NCBI RefSeq assembly: GCF_963676685.1
Contig: NC_092354.1
Coordinates: 75,405,335-75,469,334 of the forward strand
Direction: 5' to 3'
Length of the DNA stretch: 64,000 nt
DNA from: Mytilus edulis
Taxonomy: Eukaryota > Mollusca > Bivalvia > Mytilida > Mytilidae
Positions 1-12,599 of the stretch are shown one piece after another. The translations under genes were made by a program, and so were the position numbers. The notes beneath the pieces were generated by a model. The model did not search any database. It saw only the letters and a program-made list of their open reading frames with translations, and was not told where the DNA came from. The number at the start of each line of letters is the position of its first letter. Position 1 is the first letter of the stretch.

Positions 1-299
1 AAATTTGAAATTTCAACAATTTGAAGAAAAGTAATATGAACCAACCTAGTCCCCCACCTCAAAATGAAATTGGAAAACTTTTCCCCCAACTTTTTTACCC
101 CTTTTGTAGTAATTTCCCCAAAATCCATCAAAGCCATCTCCTTGTGGCATGGAACCGTTCAGTACAATTTTAGAGAGAACTATACACTAAATCACAAGTT
201 ATTGTCTAGAAACTAGAAAAAAACCTCATAAGTGTTATACTACCAAATCATTTTACGTCACATCCGGTTGCAAACAAAATAGGGCAGACAAAATATTCT

Positions 300-399
300 N
301 NNNNNNNNNNNNNNNNNNNNNNNNNNNNNNNNNNNNNNNNNNNNNNNNNNNNNNNNNNNNNNNNNNNNNNNNNNNNNNNNNNNNNNNNNNNNNNNNNNN
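300..399. other. Assembly gap (100 N)
   Basis: A run of exactly 100 N, the conventional placeholder for a scaffold gap of unknown size. Sequence on the two sides may not be truly adjacent. Confidence 0.98.
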
Positions 400-1744
400 G
401 ATAATACGCATAGTTCTATACTTTAATTCAGTCACGGATCCGCGATATCACGGGTGTGTTCTAGTATCAATTATGAATAGAAGGGATATAGTGAACAAGA
501 TCCTATCTTAACACAAAATTAAAACATGTGCATGATAAATTTGCAGCAAAAAAAAAACACAGAAAAAACAGTGCTTTTATTGCTGTTCTTCATCTTGAAA
601 ATTACAATGAGATCTTTAACCAAGAAATTATTCTCGCCTCAAAAGTTTCAAAATAGCCCCTAACACGGGTTTGAGCAGAATTCCTTGCTATAAAAGTCAA
701 TATCGTCATGATTGTACCAACGAAGACGCACAAATTGGAGGCAATATGAACAATTTAATATCGATAAGAGGCAAAGAAATGTAACAAATACAGTCAAGGA
801 CGTTTCTAGGTAAAAACAATAAAATAGCCTTGCTCTTGATATCATATTTAAACATGTTAAAGACAGAAAAGAAAATTATCATTCCTTAAATGTTGTTCTC
901 TTTGATTACGCAACGTACTAGTCTAGTTAGCAAATATATGTGCTTTGTTCATTTGAATAAACACTTTGATCTGCAAAGACAATTTAAGTCGAGGGAATGA
1001 AACGTTATCATGGTTTTCTTTCTTTATACTAATTTTTTTAAATTGCCGTTCTATTTCGGCACACTCTCATGTAGGATCATGTAGAAGGAAGGATTATGCG
1101 ATACACAAATGAACTACTTTATGCTGGGAAGATACAACTGGATCATTCAATATCTGACTTTTGATATTTCATTAAGAAAACAGGGGATTATTAAGGTTTA
1201 ATAAAAACTTGACGTCAGCTAAAAATCTGTTAAAACGTGTGTCCAACTTTTTTACCAAGCCTTTTTATTATGTAATTCCGTTGATTTCCGCTCTCTCTTT
1301 GTTCCAAGAACAAAAATATCAGAACTCGTCTGATATTTTGTTTAAACCAGCATAAAACAAAATCTTGAAAATATGTGTAGTACGTGAAATATGAAGACAT
1401 TCGTGTACTAGTTGTAACAGTGAGCATGAATGAGAAAAACTGAAATTATAGTGATCCACCGTATAAGATAAAACAAAATAATAACATGTAAAAAACTTTA
1501 GTATTCTTGGATCCATTTCTGAGTTGTGAAGAACTTACACAAAACTGACATTAGGACAGTTATTTAAGTAGAGCACCATAATACATGCGAAGATCTATAA
1601 TAAAATCTAAAGTCTAAATGATTTTTTTTAACTTAGTAAAGATCTCGTATGAACGAATTTGAATGTCTTCCAACTTTACGACTGTGGGTTACATTTGTAA
1701 TTATTGTAACCAGAGAGCATAATTCTACATACAAAATCATCTTT
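400..1744. other. No recognisable gene
   Basis: AT-rich sequence with only short random-looking open frames. I see no conserved motif, splice-consistent exon or repeat boundary here. It would be downstream of the dead methyltransferase paralogue on the minus strand, but no counterparts of exons 3 and 4 are visible. Confidence 0.5.
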
Positions 1745-1830
1745 GTCACCACCGGGACTCGAACCCGGTCCACCGCATGTTCTAAGGAAATCCATCCCGT
1801 CACACTTCCTACCACCTCAGGGTCATCATA
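1745..1830 (-). repeat. tRNA-like (SINE head) fragment
   Basis: The minus strand carries a good pol III B box, GGTTCGAGTCC (about 1757-1767), inside a self-complementary arm (CCGGGTTCGAGTCCCGG). About 45 nt upstream is an A-box-like TGGTAGGAAGTG. It is more likely a tRNA-derived SINE head or tRNA relic than a working tRNA, because I cannot fold a clean acceptor stem or anticodon arm. Confidence 0.5.
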
Positions 1831-1895
1831 CCATTATGACTCTCACAACACTTACATGTCAGCTCCTTTGTTCTACCGGGGTGATCTCACCGGGA

Positions 1896-1995
1896 AGTTT
1901 TTGTCTTACAGTCAGCTGGTATGTAGTATTTGTTGTCATCTGTTACACAGACTACTTTAGCGGCAACCATTCAAAACAACCACTCCCTTACATAT
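1896..1995 (-). pseudogene. Methyltransferase paralogue, exon 2 relic
   Basis: This is closely similar to the first half of exon 2 of the intact methyltransferase gene (18629-18822), including the part encoding TDDNKYYIPADCKTKT. It is dead: the splice acceptor AG is replaced by AA, a TCA codon has become TGA, and the homology stops abruptly after the KTKT segment, where repeat sequence takes over. With the exon 1 relic at 2640-2824 it marks a decayed tandem copy of the gene. Confidence 0.8.
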
Positions 1996-2090
1996 TTACA
2001 AGATAAGAACATATATCAAATGTTCGCCAATTACTAAAACAAACGTTAACGCAGATATATCCCAAAACTTCCTTTTGCGAGAGATTTGTT

Positions 2091-2356
2091 TTGCTTGTTA
2101 TGGCCGTCAACGGAATTGATTATGTGTTTTTAACGCCACTTTTAAGCACCGCTTTTGAGCTATTTCGTGGCGGCCAGTTTTCAGGTGTGGAGAAAACCCG
2201 GAATGCCCGGACAAAACCACCGACCTTCGATAGGAAAACTGACAATTCTAGTCATTTAAGGCTGGAGTCGAGTGCATCCGCACTAGCGGGGTTCGAACTC
2301 ACAACCTCAGTGTTGACCGGCTGTCAAAAGAACACACACTATTGGTAAACTGAGGT
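2091..2356 (-). repeat. tRNA-derived SINE with conserved central block
   Basis: Read on the minus strand, a tRNA-like head with a B-box-like GAGTTCGAACCCC (about 2286-2298) is followed by a body containing GTGGTTTTGTCCGGGCATTC (2204-2223). That body resembles the conserved GGTTTTCTCCGGG-type central domain of widespread invertebrate SINEs. The head-body order supports a SINE; family assignment is from memory of such domains and unverified. Confidence 0.6.
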
Positions 2357-2639
2357 ACACTGATAACATCGATTCAAGAACGTTCATATTTACAACGTTT
2401 ACAGATGAAAAGACAAGAGACGAATACGCTTCAACAACGACCGAACTTTTATAGCACTATTTAACACTATAATGTTTGTACTACTTGCATTACACACCTT
2501 TTGTTTTGTTTCTTTGTATAGTTTTGAATCCTTCTGTATTTGTTATTTGTAATGTGATGTTCTTTTTCCCCGTCAAGACATATTTGACACAATGTGTATA
2601 CACATACATGTAAGTGTGTATATTTATAGGTTAGTGAAC

Positions 2640-2824
2640 CTTTCGTGTAATCCAGTATAGTCTGCAATTCTTTGCGATGTCTGTGGGCCAGACAAGTCAG
2701 TAAGAGCTTTGAATAATCCAACTATCTGTCCAAGGCCTATACCAAGGGCCACGACGTCATTATAAACAATAGTATTGAATCTATCCTCATAAACATCTGG
2801 GCTTTCATCAGCAGCTGATGTCAA
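2640..2824 (-). pseudogene. Methyltransferase paralogue, exon 1 relic
   Basis: The translated segment (DVYEDRFNTIVYNDVVALGI and on to IADYTGLHER) matches exon 1 of the intact gene at 19311-19501, which encodes the N-terminal winged-helix/dimerisation region. The codon aligned with the initiator ATG is TTG and the donor is a weak GTTCAC instead of GTACAT. With the broken exon 2 at 1896-1995 this indicates a pseudogene copy. No exons 3-4 are seen to the left, so they are lost or lie beyond the window. Confidence 0.8.
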
Positions 2825-3037
2825 ACTATTACAACAAACAAATTTGGACAAAATTATGTTAATTATCTAGTTTTCCTGATGGTTTCCAATTTAAGACTAG
2901 TATAGTATAATAGTTCCAGATCTAAACAGAAAAGTTGTCAATTGATCAGTTCTGTAGAATACATGTTAATTATTTAGTTTTATATTCAGCGATTGGATTA
3001 TTACGGAAGCCGATAAGGGCCATTAAAAAAAAAAAAA

Positions 3038-3285
3038 TTATGTCGTAATTACGACATAGCATGTCGTAATTTCGACATAACATGTCGTTATAACGACATC
3101 GCTATGTCGTAATTTCGACATAACATGTCGTAATTTCGACATAACATGTCGTTATTACGACATCACTATGTCGGAATTTCGACATAACATGTCGTTACAA
3201 CGACATCGCTATGTCGTAATTTCGACATATCATGTCGTAATAACGACATCACTATGTCGTTAAAACGACATAGCTATCGCTATAT
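3038..3285. repeat. Palindromic ATGTCG...CGACAT array, left arm
   Basis: About a dozen head-to-tail copies of an 18-20-nt unit that is itself a palindrome (ATGTCGTAATTACGACAT and variants such as ATGTCGTTATAACGACAT). The mirror array in the right arm is at 6493-6668. Every unit can form a hairpin, and the arms can pair with each other. Confidence 0.95.
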
Positions 3286-5254
3286 ATAAAAGAATATGTA
3301 TTATGATTGCCAAGAGACTAAATGACACAGAAATTAACAACTATAGGTCATCATAATGCCCCCAATAATTAGAAAAGCCCCACATAGTCAGCTATAAAAG
3401 AGGGAGGAAAGATACCAGAGGAAGAGCCCCCGAAATGCTGTGTGGCAGACAGTGTTATAATTAATTATTAGCTCCCTTGGTAAAACTCCAAATTTTATAT
3501 TTAATGTATTTCATTGTTAAATAATTTCCATGAAGCTTAATAAGTACATGTTTGTGAATTGCATAGACTTTGCTATTTGAATTCATTGGTTAAAGATATT
3601 TATTTATATTGTAAAGTTTAATATTTGCATCGTCGCAAAATCTTTGGTTACCTTCTTTGAATAGATTCAGTGAGAAACTTATATATTTTATAGATCCCAT
3701 GTACTTAAACCGACCCGACCGTGTATGTTAGGTCTAACAATCATTCCTACCATGGCAAGTCAAGCTGATCATCTCCCTACAAATAAGTGCAAACTTCAAG
3801 GCTTTTTGTTAAATGTTTGAATTGAAGTCTTGATTGCTCTATTTCTACCTTCAAACGTTGGGCACGATGTTCCTACAACGCCTAGGATTTAAAACAGAAT
3901 CTTCGAAATTTCATTCGCAAAACAAAATGAAAATAAAAATGTTAGAAAACACGAAACAATATTGTAACAAATTCAGTATATGTTTTAAATTATGTTTTTA
4001 CAGCTCTTGATCATATACTAAGTAATATCTAGTTTATTTGAGGATTAAAATAAGAAAGCTATGTGAAAAAAACGGATGTCCAACGTTACATTTAAGAAAA
4101 ACTGTTTTAACTCTTATGTATAGTGATCCTATTTCTTATTCTCTGATCTTCTTGATTCTTGGCAGGAACAACGACATGTGTTGGTTCTCTGTGCCGTTAA
4201 AGCCGTTATTTGGCAAATTTCATTTGACTCGGTGGCTGCATATTAAGCTGGAATAAGAAAAATGTCCAACGACGTTTTTCATTAACTCAACATCTGAAAG
4301 TGAATTTTATAAGTAGATATAGCAGAAAATGAATTAAAAGAGTAAGACAATAATAATATCTAACAAAAGTACAAATATTTGCCTCATGTGAGTTCAAATA
4401 TTGCTGATTCAATAAAATCTTCTCTACACAGTCGTTTTTCAAACGGTAGCCAATTTGTCCAAGTTGATATTTCATTTTTCAAATCAGTTAACGCGTATTT
4501 TTTATAATTGAAAAGAACAAAAGTTAGATACACGAAGAGTAAAAAATGCCAAGATTCTTTTCTTATTACCTACATATTTGGGTCTTAAAGGAATAAAATG
4601 CTTCCACACATTACAAAACGGTAGCCAATTTGTCCAAACGTCTGAAAACGCCTATAATCCTAAAGACGCTAATTTCCGACGTTACATGTGCTAAAGTTTC
4701 AATTAAATGTTCAGGATAATTAAAACAAATCATGTTATGAAATTTGGAAAAATAGGTTGATGATTGCTGCCGAAAAAAAAGAATAATGCATGTTGCTATA
4801 GACTCCGCCCGGGGACATAGGTTCGACACAGGTTAAATTTTGCAATTTTTATTAATCGTTTATAGCTTTTAACGGTTTATTTAAAAGAATTGGGAAATGG
4901 GGAAAACATCCCATTACATGAACTTCGTCCAACTTTTGCAAAGACAAATTGGAGACACCAAGACAGTCTCTAAATGTAAAATGCGAATTGAAATTTATGT
5001 TACGGAAGTACTCCGAAATAGATCATTTAAAGTCGTCACTTCAGTAAGGTGCAATCACCAATATTAAAAGACTTAATACCAGTTCACGGAATGTTTTACT
5101 TCGCGATTTGTCCTGCTATTCATGTTATAACAGTCGTGATGAAAATAATTCCTGTACTAGCGAAGCCGGAACTTTTCGTCAATATAAACTTGTGCATGAA
5201 ATGGAGGTAATTGAAAGACGAATCCCAAACAGCAACGAAAACCGTTTCATCGAA

Positions 5255-5557
5255 TTGATAAAATCCCGGGATTATATTTGCCGTTTTCGCGGACGATCCA
5301 GGAGTAGATTACTATATTTTAGAATGTACAAATTTATATCAGAAGTTAAACGCTATATATGACTTGGGAAATAATTCTCAAGCCAAGGTTCAAGTAATTG
5401 AAGGAGTGTATTTCGACAACTTATTTGCCAGGGAAAATACAAATTTAACCAAGGGTAAAAATGTTCGATTTACTTACAGAGTGTCAGATATATTTGTATT
5501 GATTGAATTAAGATATAGAAATTTTACAATGACAGATGATATGCACCTTGAAAGTTA
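5255..5557 (+). pseudogene. Possible decayed coding segment inside foldback element
   Basis: An open frame of about 100 codons in the unique interior of the foldback element has protein-like composition (e.g. FADDPGVDYYILECTNLYQK, then KVQVIEGVYFDNLFARENTN) and ends in TAA at 5555-5557. It has no ATG near its start. An overlapping frame 5108-5362 could be its 5' part after a frameshift. I do not recognise a family. It may be a remnant of a captured host or transposase gene, or chance. Confidence 0.25.
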
Positions 5558-6710
5558 AACATCCTATGATAAAACAAAAATATGGAAAACCGTATACATG
5601 TACTTCCGTCCCATCTTTCCTTCCTACATTACTTGCGACAGTACTGCATTTTTAGTTGAAATAACTTAAAGGGTAAACATTATTAAATCGATTTCCACAA
5701 CTCGAGGTAATGTTTTATAAGATGACATCACAAAACGAACAGAACCAGAATCAACCAACAATATAAAAAAAACCGAATAAAACTTGCAAAAATTAGACGA
5801 AGTCACAAACCTTCTTCGACACCGCAATGTGAAAGTGTAACGTCGTGTTGTAGGAATGTCGTGCCCAACGTTTGAAAGTAGAAATAGAGCTATCAATACT
5901 TCAATTCACCCTTATTACAAGAAGCCATGTAGTTTGCGCTTATATAAAGGGAGATGGAATGATTGGCATGCAATGTCAGTCCTCATATATTTCCACGTCT
6001 TATTTGTCTATTTCAAAGTTGTCTGACTGAACAGTCCTTCCACGGCAGGTATCTTATAAAACTTAAATGGGATTTTAAAAATATATAACTTTCTCACTGA
6101 AGGTATCCAAAGAAGGTAACCAAAGATTTTGCGACGATGCAAATATTAAACTTTACAATATAAATAAAAAACCTTTAACCAATGAATTCAAATAGCAAAA
6201 GCTATGCAATTAACAAATATATACTTATTAAGCTTCATGTAAATTATTTAACAATAAAATACATTAAATATGAAATTTGGAGTTTTACCAAGGGAGCTAA
6301 TAATTAATTAATAACACTGTCTGCCACACAGCATTTCGGGGACTCTCCCTTTGGTATCTTTCCTCCCTCTTTTATAGCTGACTAATCGGGGGCTTTTCTA
6401 ATTATTGGGGGCATTATGATGACCTATAGTTGTTAATTTCTGTGTCATTTAGTCTCTTGGCAATCATAATACATATTCTTTTATATATAGCGATAGCTAT
6501 GTCGTTTTAACGACATAGTGATGTCGTTATTACGACATGATATGTCGAAATTACGACATAGCGATGTCGTTATAACGACATGTTATGTCGAAATTACGAC
6601 ATAGCGATGTTGTAATAACGACATGTTATGTCGAAATTACGACATGCTATGTCGTAATAACGACATAAAATATTTTTTTTGAATGGCCCTTATCGGCTTC
6701 CGTAGATTAT

Positions 6711-7330
6711 AAATACACTTTTATATTTATGAAATTGTTGCATGACATATTTTCGTCGTTTTTTTTTTTTTTTTTTTTTTTGCATACAGTTGTCTGATAT
6801 GTTAAATCTTTGAGTTAAGGATGTGCTGTAAGGAACTTCCGTCTATTCTTTTTATCCTCATTTTGACGATTCAAGACATATATGTACGTTTGGTTTCATA
6901 AAAATATATAAATGAAGACCGACCTTATGCCCCCTCGTTAGCTTCTTTACATGTATGTTTTTTCAATTGCTTTCTTTTGTCGTTGAGTTGCTGTCTTATT
7001 GGCGTATATCCAATAGTTTTCATTTGAACTAAATGTGAATAATGAATTCATTTACAAGTTATTACCTTTGATTCAATACACTTAGGACTTCAGACATCTT
7101 ATTATCTTTGCCACAAGTCAAAATCTATAATACTTAAGATAACTACATTACAGGTCAAAGGATACCGGTACATACTGATTGTAGTACATGTAGAACCTCA
7201 AACGTGCATTTTAGACGCTGTAATTTATAATTAAATGTGTCGAGCGTTTAGAAACTCTAATGTCGCAAGTATGTATAGTGAACAAATTAAAATAACTGCA
7301 TGTAAAAATCGGAATCGCGATGGTACTCCG
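6711..7330. other. No recognisable gene
   Basis: Unique AT-rich sequence with a poly-T run (about 6760-6780). No supported coding or repeat structure is visible. Confidence 0.45.
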
Positions 7331-7334
7331 AACC

Positions 7335-8370
7335 GCAATGTTCACACTGAAGTATGAAGTACGATGGTCAGTCTGAAGTACGATAGTCACACTAAAGAAC
7401 AATGGTCACAACTAACGACAATTATTTGCAGTAACTGAAGTACGATGGTCACACTGAAAAACAATGGTCACAACTAACGACAATTAACTGCAGTAACTGA
7501 AGTACGATGGTCACACTGAAAAACAATGGTCACTCTGAAATAAGATTGTCACAACTCACGACAATTAACTGCAGTAACTGAAGTACGATGGTCACACTGA
7601 AAAACAATGGTCACACTGAAGTGCAATGCATGGTTGTTAAGGGCATACGATACAGTTACAGGGAAGGTAATGACGTTGCTAACGTAAAATGTTATTTTCG
7701 CGACGTCAAACTATGACATATCGGGAAAAGATGTATTTTTCGACTGATTTTTATCATTCAAACTGATTTAATTTGAAAACGAGTGCATGGACCCCTATTT
7801 TTTAAAACAGCAATTTGTTTCATTTTACAAGGAGATTATGTGACCCAAATTTTATAAAACTGTAAATAGCGCAATTTTTTTAATATTAATAAACATGCAG
7901 CAAAAAATGACGTTTTTTCTCTATTCATGAACATTTGATAAATATAGAGTTATTTCGAAATAAAAATTGCATAAGTTTTTAATGATACTTAATGATACAG
8001 AAATTACGGATTATTTAACAAAAAACAATTTGTGTTTATCTTTTAAAACAAAAAAGTTATGTCTTTCTTTCGAAAAAGAAAATACGGACACAAATCTGAA
8101 TTTTGAGCAAATATACAAAATTTCGACCTCATTTTACTCAAAAAGTAGCACATGAAGGTATATTTTTTATTTCATATTTGATTTAATCAGGTAAAAAATA
8201 GCCTATATGCAAATTTTCATCAACTTGTAAATACAGGTTCAAAACTGTATCGTATGCCCTTAAGTTGAAGTCCGATGGTTGTTACGCTGAAGTGCGATGG
8301 TGGTTATGCAGCGCTGAAGCGCGATGGTTGTTATACTGAAGCTCGATGATTGATGCGCTGAAGTGCGATA
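7335..8370. repeat. Degenerate tandem array (GAAGTACGATGGTCACACT type)
   Basis: About twenty imperfect copies of a 17-19-nt unit (consensus near TGAAGTACGATGGTCACAC) at 7335-7636 and 8264-8370. The array is split by the TTAA-flanked MITE at 7641-8259. Confidence 0.85.
7641..8259. mobile_element. TTAA-flanked MITE (619 bp)
   Basis: Flanked by TTAA on both sides (7637-7640, 8260-8263) with perfect 17-bp terminal inverted repeats GGGCATACGATACAGTT. It is inserted in a tandem array. There is no transposase; the short frame 7967-8155 looks fortuitous. TTAA duplication is typical of piggyBac- and Kolobok-mobilised MITEs. Confidence 0.85.
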
Positions 8371-8717
8371 GTCTGCCTTTGATATTGAGTTTAACGCAAA
8401 ATGTCCATGAGCTTTTTATTAAAATGAACTACCATCATTAATATTTGACTTTATTTGGAAAATCTTTTATCTTTGTTCAGGTCAAATTTTATTTATTTTA
8501 TTCTAATCTATTTTTGAATAAGCCAATTCTCCGATTAGCAATAGAGTCAGAAAATGTAGTCTTTACGGGCGATTTGTTTTTAACGTGGTTGTCTTTATAA
8601 CAGTAATAAGAAAGGTCTATCTCATTAAGGTAGCACAATACAAAGATTTTGTCACTCCCAATCAGACAACTTTAAACTGATGTAATTCATTTCATCCTTC
8701 TTTTAATTTTATAAATG

Positions 8718-9245
8718 AGGTACATGTACCAAAAGAAAGAAGAAAGATTAATCTTTCAAATTGTGATAATTTCATTATGACATAATTATTACATAATTAA
8801 TTATTATGTAATTAGTTGCTATATTGTGATGTCCACACTTGAATGAATTTATCTTCTTTGTTCTTCATAGCATCCCAAAATATTTTATATATTCTTGTAC
8901 AACACAGCCTGACCTCCAAAACTGTGTCCCACATTTCCAAAACATCAATAGAACAAATTTTATACCCAATTGAATTAAGTGGTCTCTTACGAATTGATGT
9001 TGCAACTTTCATTGAAGATTTATGAGATAATGAAATACAATAGGAAAAATCTGAGACACAGTTTTGGAGGTCAGACTGTGTTGTGCAAGAATCTATAAAA
9101 TATTTTTGGATGCTATGAATAACAAAGAAGCTAAATTCATTCAAGTATATATAGACATCATAATATAGCAACTAATTACATAACAATTAATGATGTAATA
9201 ATTATGTCATAATGAAATTATCACAATTTGAAAGATAAATCTTGC
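8718..9245. mobile_element. Palindromic (foldback) MITE
   Basis: Left arm about 8745-8938 and right arm about 9053-9243 are inverted copies (e.g. ATTGTGATAATTTCATTATG against CATAATGAAATTATCACAAT) around a ~115-bp loop. The frames on both strands here are by-products of the palindrome. Boundaries are approximate and no clear TSD was found. Confidence 0.8.
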
Positions 9246-9699
9246 ACGTAAAAGACACTCTTGTAGATTTCGAAAAAGAGCAAGCAAATGCCCACTAAAA
9301 GGCAGCACTCGCACCAGCGAAGTGGAAAAGGATTAATATAAGTTGTAATAACTTGTTTCCAAATCCACTATACTTTAGTATAAATAAATATGCTTAAAAT
9401 TTGAATTAAATTAAACTTTGATAAAACACAATAAAATGTAAGGTAACCTATTCACCAATTTGAGTTAGAGGAGGACTTTTTCACCCTTGAAATTTAACCA
9501 ACAAAATGCAATTATGTTAACTTTGGGAAAATGTGATTATCAAAACAATATTCCAGATTTTACATTTGACGACGATGACTAATATCTCATGTAACATTAT
9601 CTTATAAGGATTTCTGGGGAACTTTTAATAACCATATTAAGTAATAACCATATTGGTTATTATCTGTCAGCACTATCATCAACGGTGAAGCTAAAACAG

Positions 9700-10253
9700 T
9701 CATTTTAATGTCTTGGAACAGTGGATTACTTCGACAGACTCATTACCATGTATTGTTAAACCATTATCTCTGAGGTATTTTGCCCTATTTTCCAGTCCCC
9801 AGCCAATCCCATTACCCACAGCCGGCGGTGCCGACAAACTACACGGGAGGCAAATGTAACAGCTTAGTGCCAGTGTTGACGCATGTATTTTACTTCCAAC
9901 ATTTAGCTTGGGATCCGAATGACAGAGAGGATCATGAAAGGTCAACACGCCATCGTCTTTCAATGCACACATAGCTCCTTTAAGACAAGGACCTGGATTG
10001 GGTAGATCGTGGAACACTTTTAGCATTATTATCCAATCAAATCTTCCTGTCCATATCTCTTTCAAATTGTCTGCACCGAGAAGATAGAATTCGACGTTAG
10101 TCAACTCTTCGTCTTCTTTGAGTTTTAGTGCAGTTTCAATCGCATACTGATCTACATCTATTCCAACAACTTTGGCATTAGGGAGGTAATTAGCTATGTT
10201 TGCAGTAATCTTGCCAGTTCCGCATCCAATGTCCAATATTGTCCTGATTTTAT
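9700..10253 (-). CDS. Class I SAM-dependent methyltransferase, exon 4 (catalytic)
   Basis: Last exon of a four-exon minus-strand gene: 19501-19311, 18822-18629, 10666-10553, 10253-9700. The phases join exactly to 1053 nt, 350 residues plus TGA. The exon begins after a CAG acceptor and encodes the Rossmann fold with SAM motif I (LDIGCGTGKI, residues 173-182), the motif II acidic residue in VVGIDVDQ, and the post-motif region WIIMLKVFHDLPNPG. With the N-terminal winged-helix region this resembles the Rv2258c-like methyltransferases, small-molecule enzymes of unknown substrate that are common in bacteria and in several invertebrates. Length is as expected for the family. Cytosolic by default; no targeting signal seen. 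Substrate cannot be inferred. Confidence 0.9.
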
Positions 10254-10429
10254 CTGAAAAATTAGAAATGCTTAGTTTATTCGATTATGTTCGATTTTGA
10301 CCAATTAGATTCTTAAAAGCGTACAGCAGGTAAGATACAGATTGTTGCAGAGTAAAACAAGTGTATGTGACGCTCGTGATCGAACAAAACACATGAGGCC
10401 GACAACCGGGGGTTGGATTATCTCATAGT

Positions 10430-10515
10430 GTTGAAGACCCATTGGTGCTCGTTGGCCGGGTTGTTGTCTCTTTGACATATTACCCATTTCCATTCTTAAT
10501 TTTATGTAATGAGGG
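10430..10515. repeat. Dispersed repeat R2 fragment
   Basis: The block GAAGACCCATTGG...GGGTTGTTGTCTC recurs at 12640-12700 in diverged form, so it is part of a dispersed family. It lies in intron 3 just downstream of exon 3 on the minus strand. Confidence 0.55.
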
Positions 10516-10552
10516 TGAACACGCTCGTATTTAAAAATCTGAACAACCTTAC

Positions 10553-10666
10553 CTCTGCTTTTGTATTTAGAAGGGAAAATGTTCTCTTCTATCCAGGTTC
10601 CATCACAACTTGCCCCATCCTGATTCATATAATGGAAAACTTGTTCAAGCTTCGAAAAGTCATATC
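10553..10666 (-). CDS. SAM-dependent methyltransferase, exon 3
   Basis: 114 bp between acceptor ACAG|GATATG and donor AGAG|GTAAGG, phase 1 on both sides. It encodes GYDFSKLEQVFHYMNQDGAS and the linker before the catalytic domain. The reading frame stays open past the donor into repeat sequence, but the splice phases show where coding stops. Confidence 0.85.
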
Positions 10667-12089
10667 CTGTAAACATTAATTACAAATTATTTATACATAA
10701 TATATAATATATTTCTAATCATGTCATTTTGGTTATTTGAACCATTAATATCTTATTATTAAATTGTGAAACGAGTTTTGGGTTTTAGCCTTATTCACTG
10801 TGTCTAAACCACACCGGCAAAATTTGCTCGGACTCGATGGTATCTAACACCCGGCACAATGACGGAACACCAATAGACAAAAGAAAGGTAGGTTTCTCCT
10901 TATTTTTTTTATTTTTTTTATGATATCGAAGAATATAAATACATATACAACTATTTTCTATTGTGAGATGCAATATTTTCTACAACCGTTCTATATTAAC
11001 GGAGAAATAACTCAAAATGCATGTCAAAATGACGAATTGAGTGAACCTTGCCTCGAAATTGTTTAATTTCTCGTTAAACTGTTCACATTGTACGGAAAGA
11101 AAGGTACGGGAAGATAGATATTGACACGGAGATTGCAAATTTAGTTATTATGAGCATCTCAATAATTGTATTTTTGTGTATGGAACGAAAGAAAAGGGTC
11201 ATGTCAAATTAAAATAAACCGGTTTCGTCAATGTTGTTACTACACAATCACCCGGTTTCGTCTATATATATCACCCGAGTTTTTTTGTTTTTTTTAACAA
11301 ACAATTTATGAAAAGAAACTGTGGCACGGATCTGAACATTGTCTTTCGAGAATTTAAATATATATTTATTGTAAAGTAAACTTGGCGTGTTAAAATCTAT
11401 TTAAAACGGGCACTTTTGGACATAGTTAATTATGATAATACACATTTTCCTAATGAAAGGCGTATCCCTTATTTCACTTAACTTCAAACTAATTTTAAAT
11501 GGAATATAAATACTGAATAGCAAACACTGGTATCTAATTATTTTGTAACATTATTATATTTTCTTTGTTTATATTATAGTAGTATGTAAAGATGAAAAAT
11601 AAAAGGATGTGTTTTGTTTGTGCCATAATTTTAATTTTCTATACTATATTATATACACTTAGTTCACAATATTTACTATCAATTATTAATACATTTATGC
11701 ATTCAATCATTGACGAACAGTCCCAAACCGACTTTAGTCTATGCTGTTCTGCACAAATTAATCATGCATGCAGTCCTGCCAGATTTTCTGGTACTATATA
11801 ATATATACTGTGTTACTTGCGCACTAAAGCGAGTTTTCACACTTAAGCATCCATAACATAGCAGTGAGATTTGTAACTTTCTCCCCGTTTCTGGTAGGCA
11901 CATTTATTTTCATAGGCATGTTTTTCACATTTTTTTTACAGTTCAAATTCATTTTTTGTACAGTTCAAATTCAATTGAATCTTCAAGATAACTTTCGAAA
12001 ACAATATCTGACAGTTTTGTATTTTCAATGTGAATAAAAGTTGGTTTGCAAAACATGACCGTCATTTATATCTAGGTCTTATTAAGAAG

Positions 12090-12330
12090 AAGTGACGGTG
12101 ACCACTTATCCCATAAGCATTGACAATGAGACAACTTTCTTTTAGACACAAAACTTATGTTGAATTAATCAAGTTTAGGTCAGCGTATGCCTTAAACAAT
12201 GAGAAAAACACACAAACTGCATGAAAGCAAGCTATAACAGGGCCCTAAATTATAAATGTAAAACAATTCAAACAAGAAAACTACCTGCCTATTTTATGTT
12301 CAAAACGCATATGGTATAAAGCAACCAAAG
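12090..12330 (+). repeat. Dispersed repeat R1 copy
   Basis: Diverged copy of the window's commonest repeat, recognisable by GACAATGAGACAAC, then AGGTCAGCGTATGCCTTAAA, then TGTAAAACAATTCAAAC. It lies inside the foldback element. Confidence 0.7.
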
Positions 12331-12599
12331 ACAACCATGGAATTACAAGCGTGTGATTCGGGAATGGACTGAGTCAAAGTGTTGTCGCTGACACAAACAG
12401 TACAACAAAAAGTACAAATAATAAAAAATGATGAAAAAACCTTAACTCGTCCGATGACAGAGCCTGTATAGCAAACGCGCGATGTGTACCAAAACTTGTA
12501 TCATAGTTAAAATTATCCCTTAAATATAATAAATATACATGTATTCGCAGTTTACTATGAAGTCCCGACTATCACTGAACTAGTATAAACATTTATTAA

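Larger units (their letters stand above)
3002..6704. mobile_element. Foldback DNA element, TACGGAAGC ends, 6-bp TSD
   Basis: A 3703-bp element bounded by the perfect 6-bp duplication GATTAT (2996-3001 and 6705-6710). Its termini are exact inverted copies (TACGGAAGCCGATAAGGGCC). The inverted arms are long, roughly 3002-3880 and 5840-6704, and each contains an array of short palindromes, a copy of dispersed repeat R1 and unique sequence. The 2 kb interior has no recognisable transposase, so it is non-autonomous. The TSD length would fit several superfamilies (e.g. IS3EU, Dada, Polinton); none is proven. The element at 13740-15312 shares the terminal motif. Confidence 0.85.

Noticed and set aside
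1649-2006. Plus-strand frames across 1649-2006
   Set aside because: They run antisense through a tRNA-like sequence and a methyltransferase exon relic.
3038-3285. CRISPR-like array of regularly spaced repeats
   Set aside because: Units are contiguous palindromes with no unique spacers, in a eukaryotic foldback element and mirrored in its other arm.
9241-9350. Block with GGCAGCACTCGCACCAGCGA that feels like a mollusc repeat
   Set aside because: Only one copy in the window and no tRNA box or TSD, so no feature called.
10791-10973. 60-residue frame repeated almost identically at 15401-15616
   Set aside because: The two are mirror images in the arms of one foldback element; identity comes from the inverted repeat, not from coding constraint.
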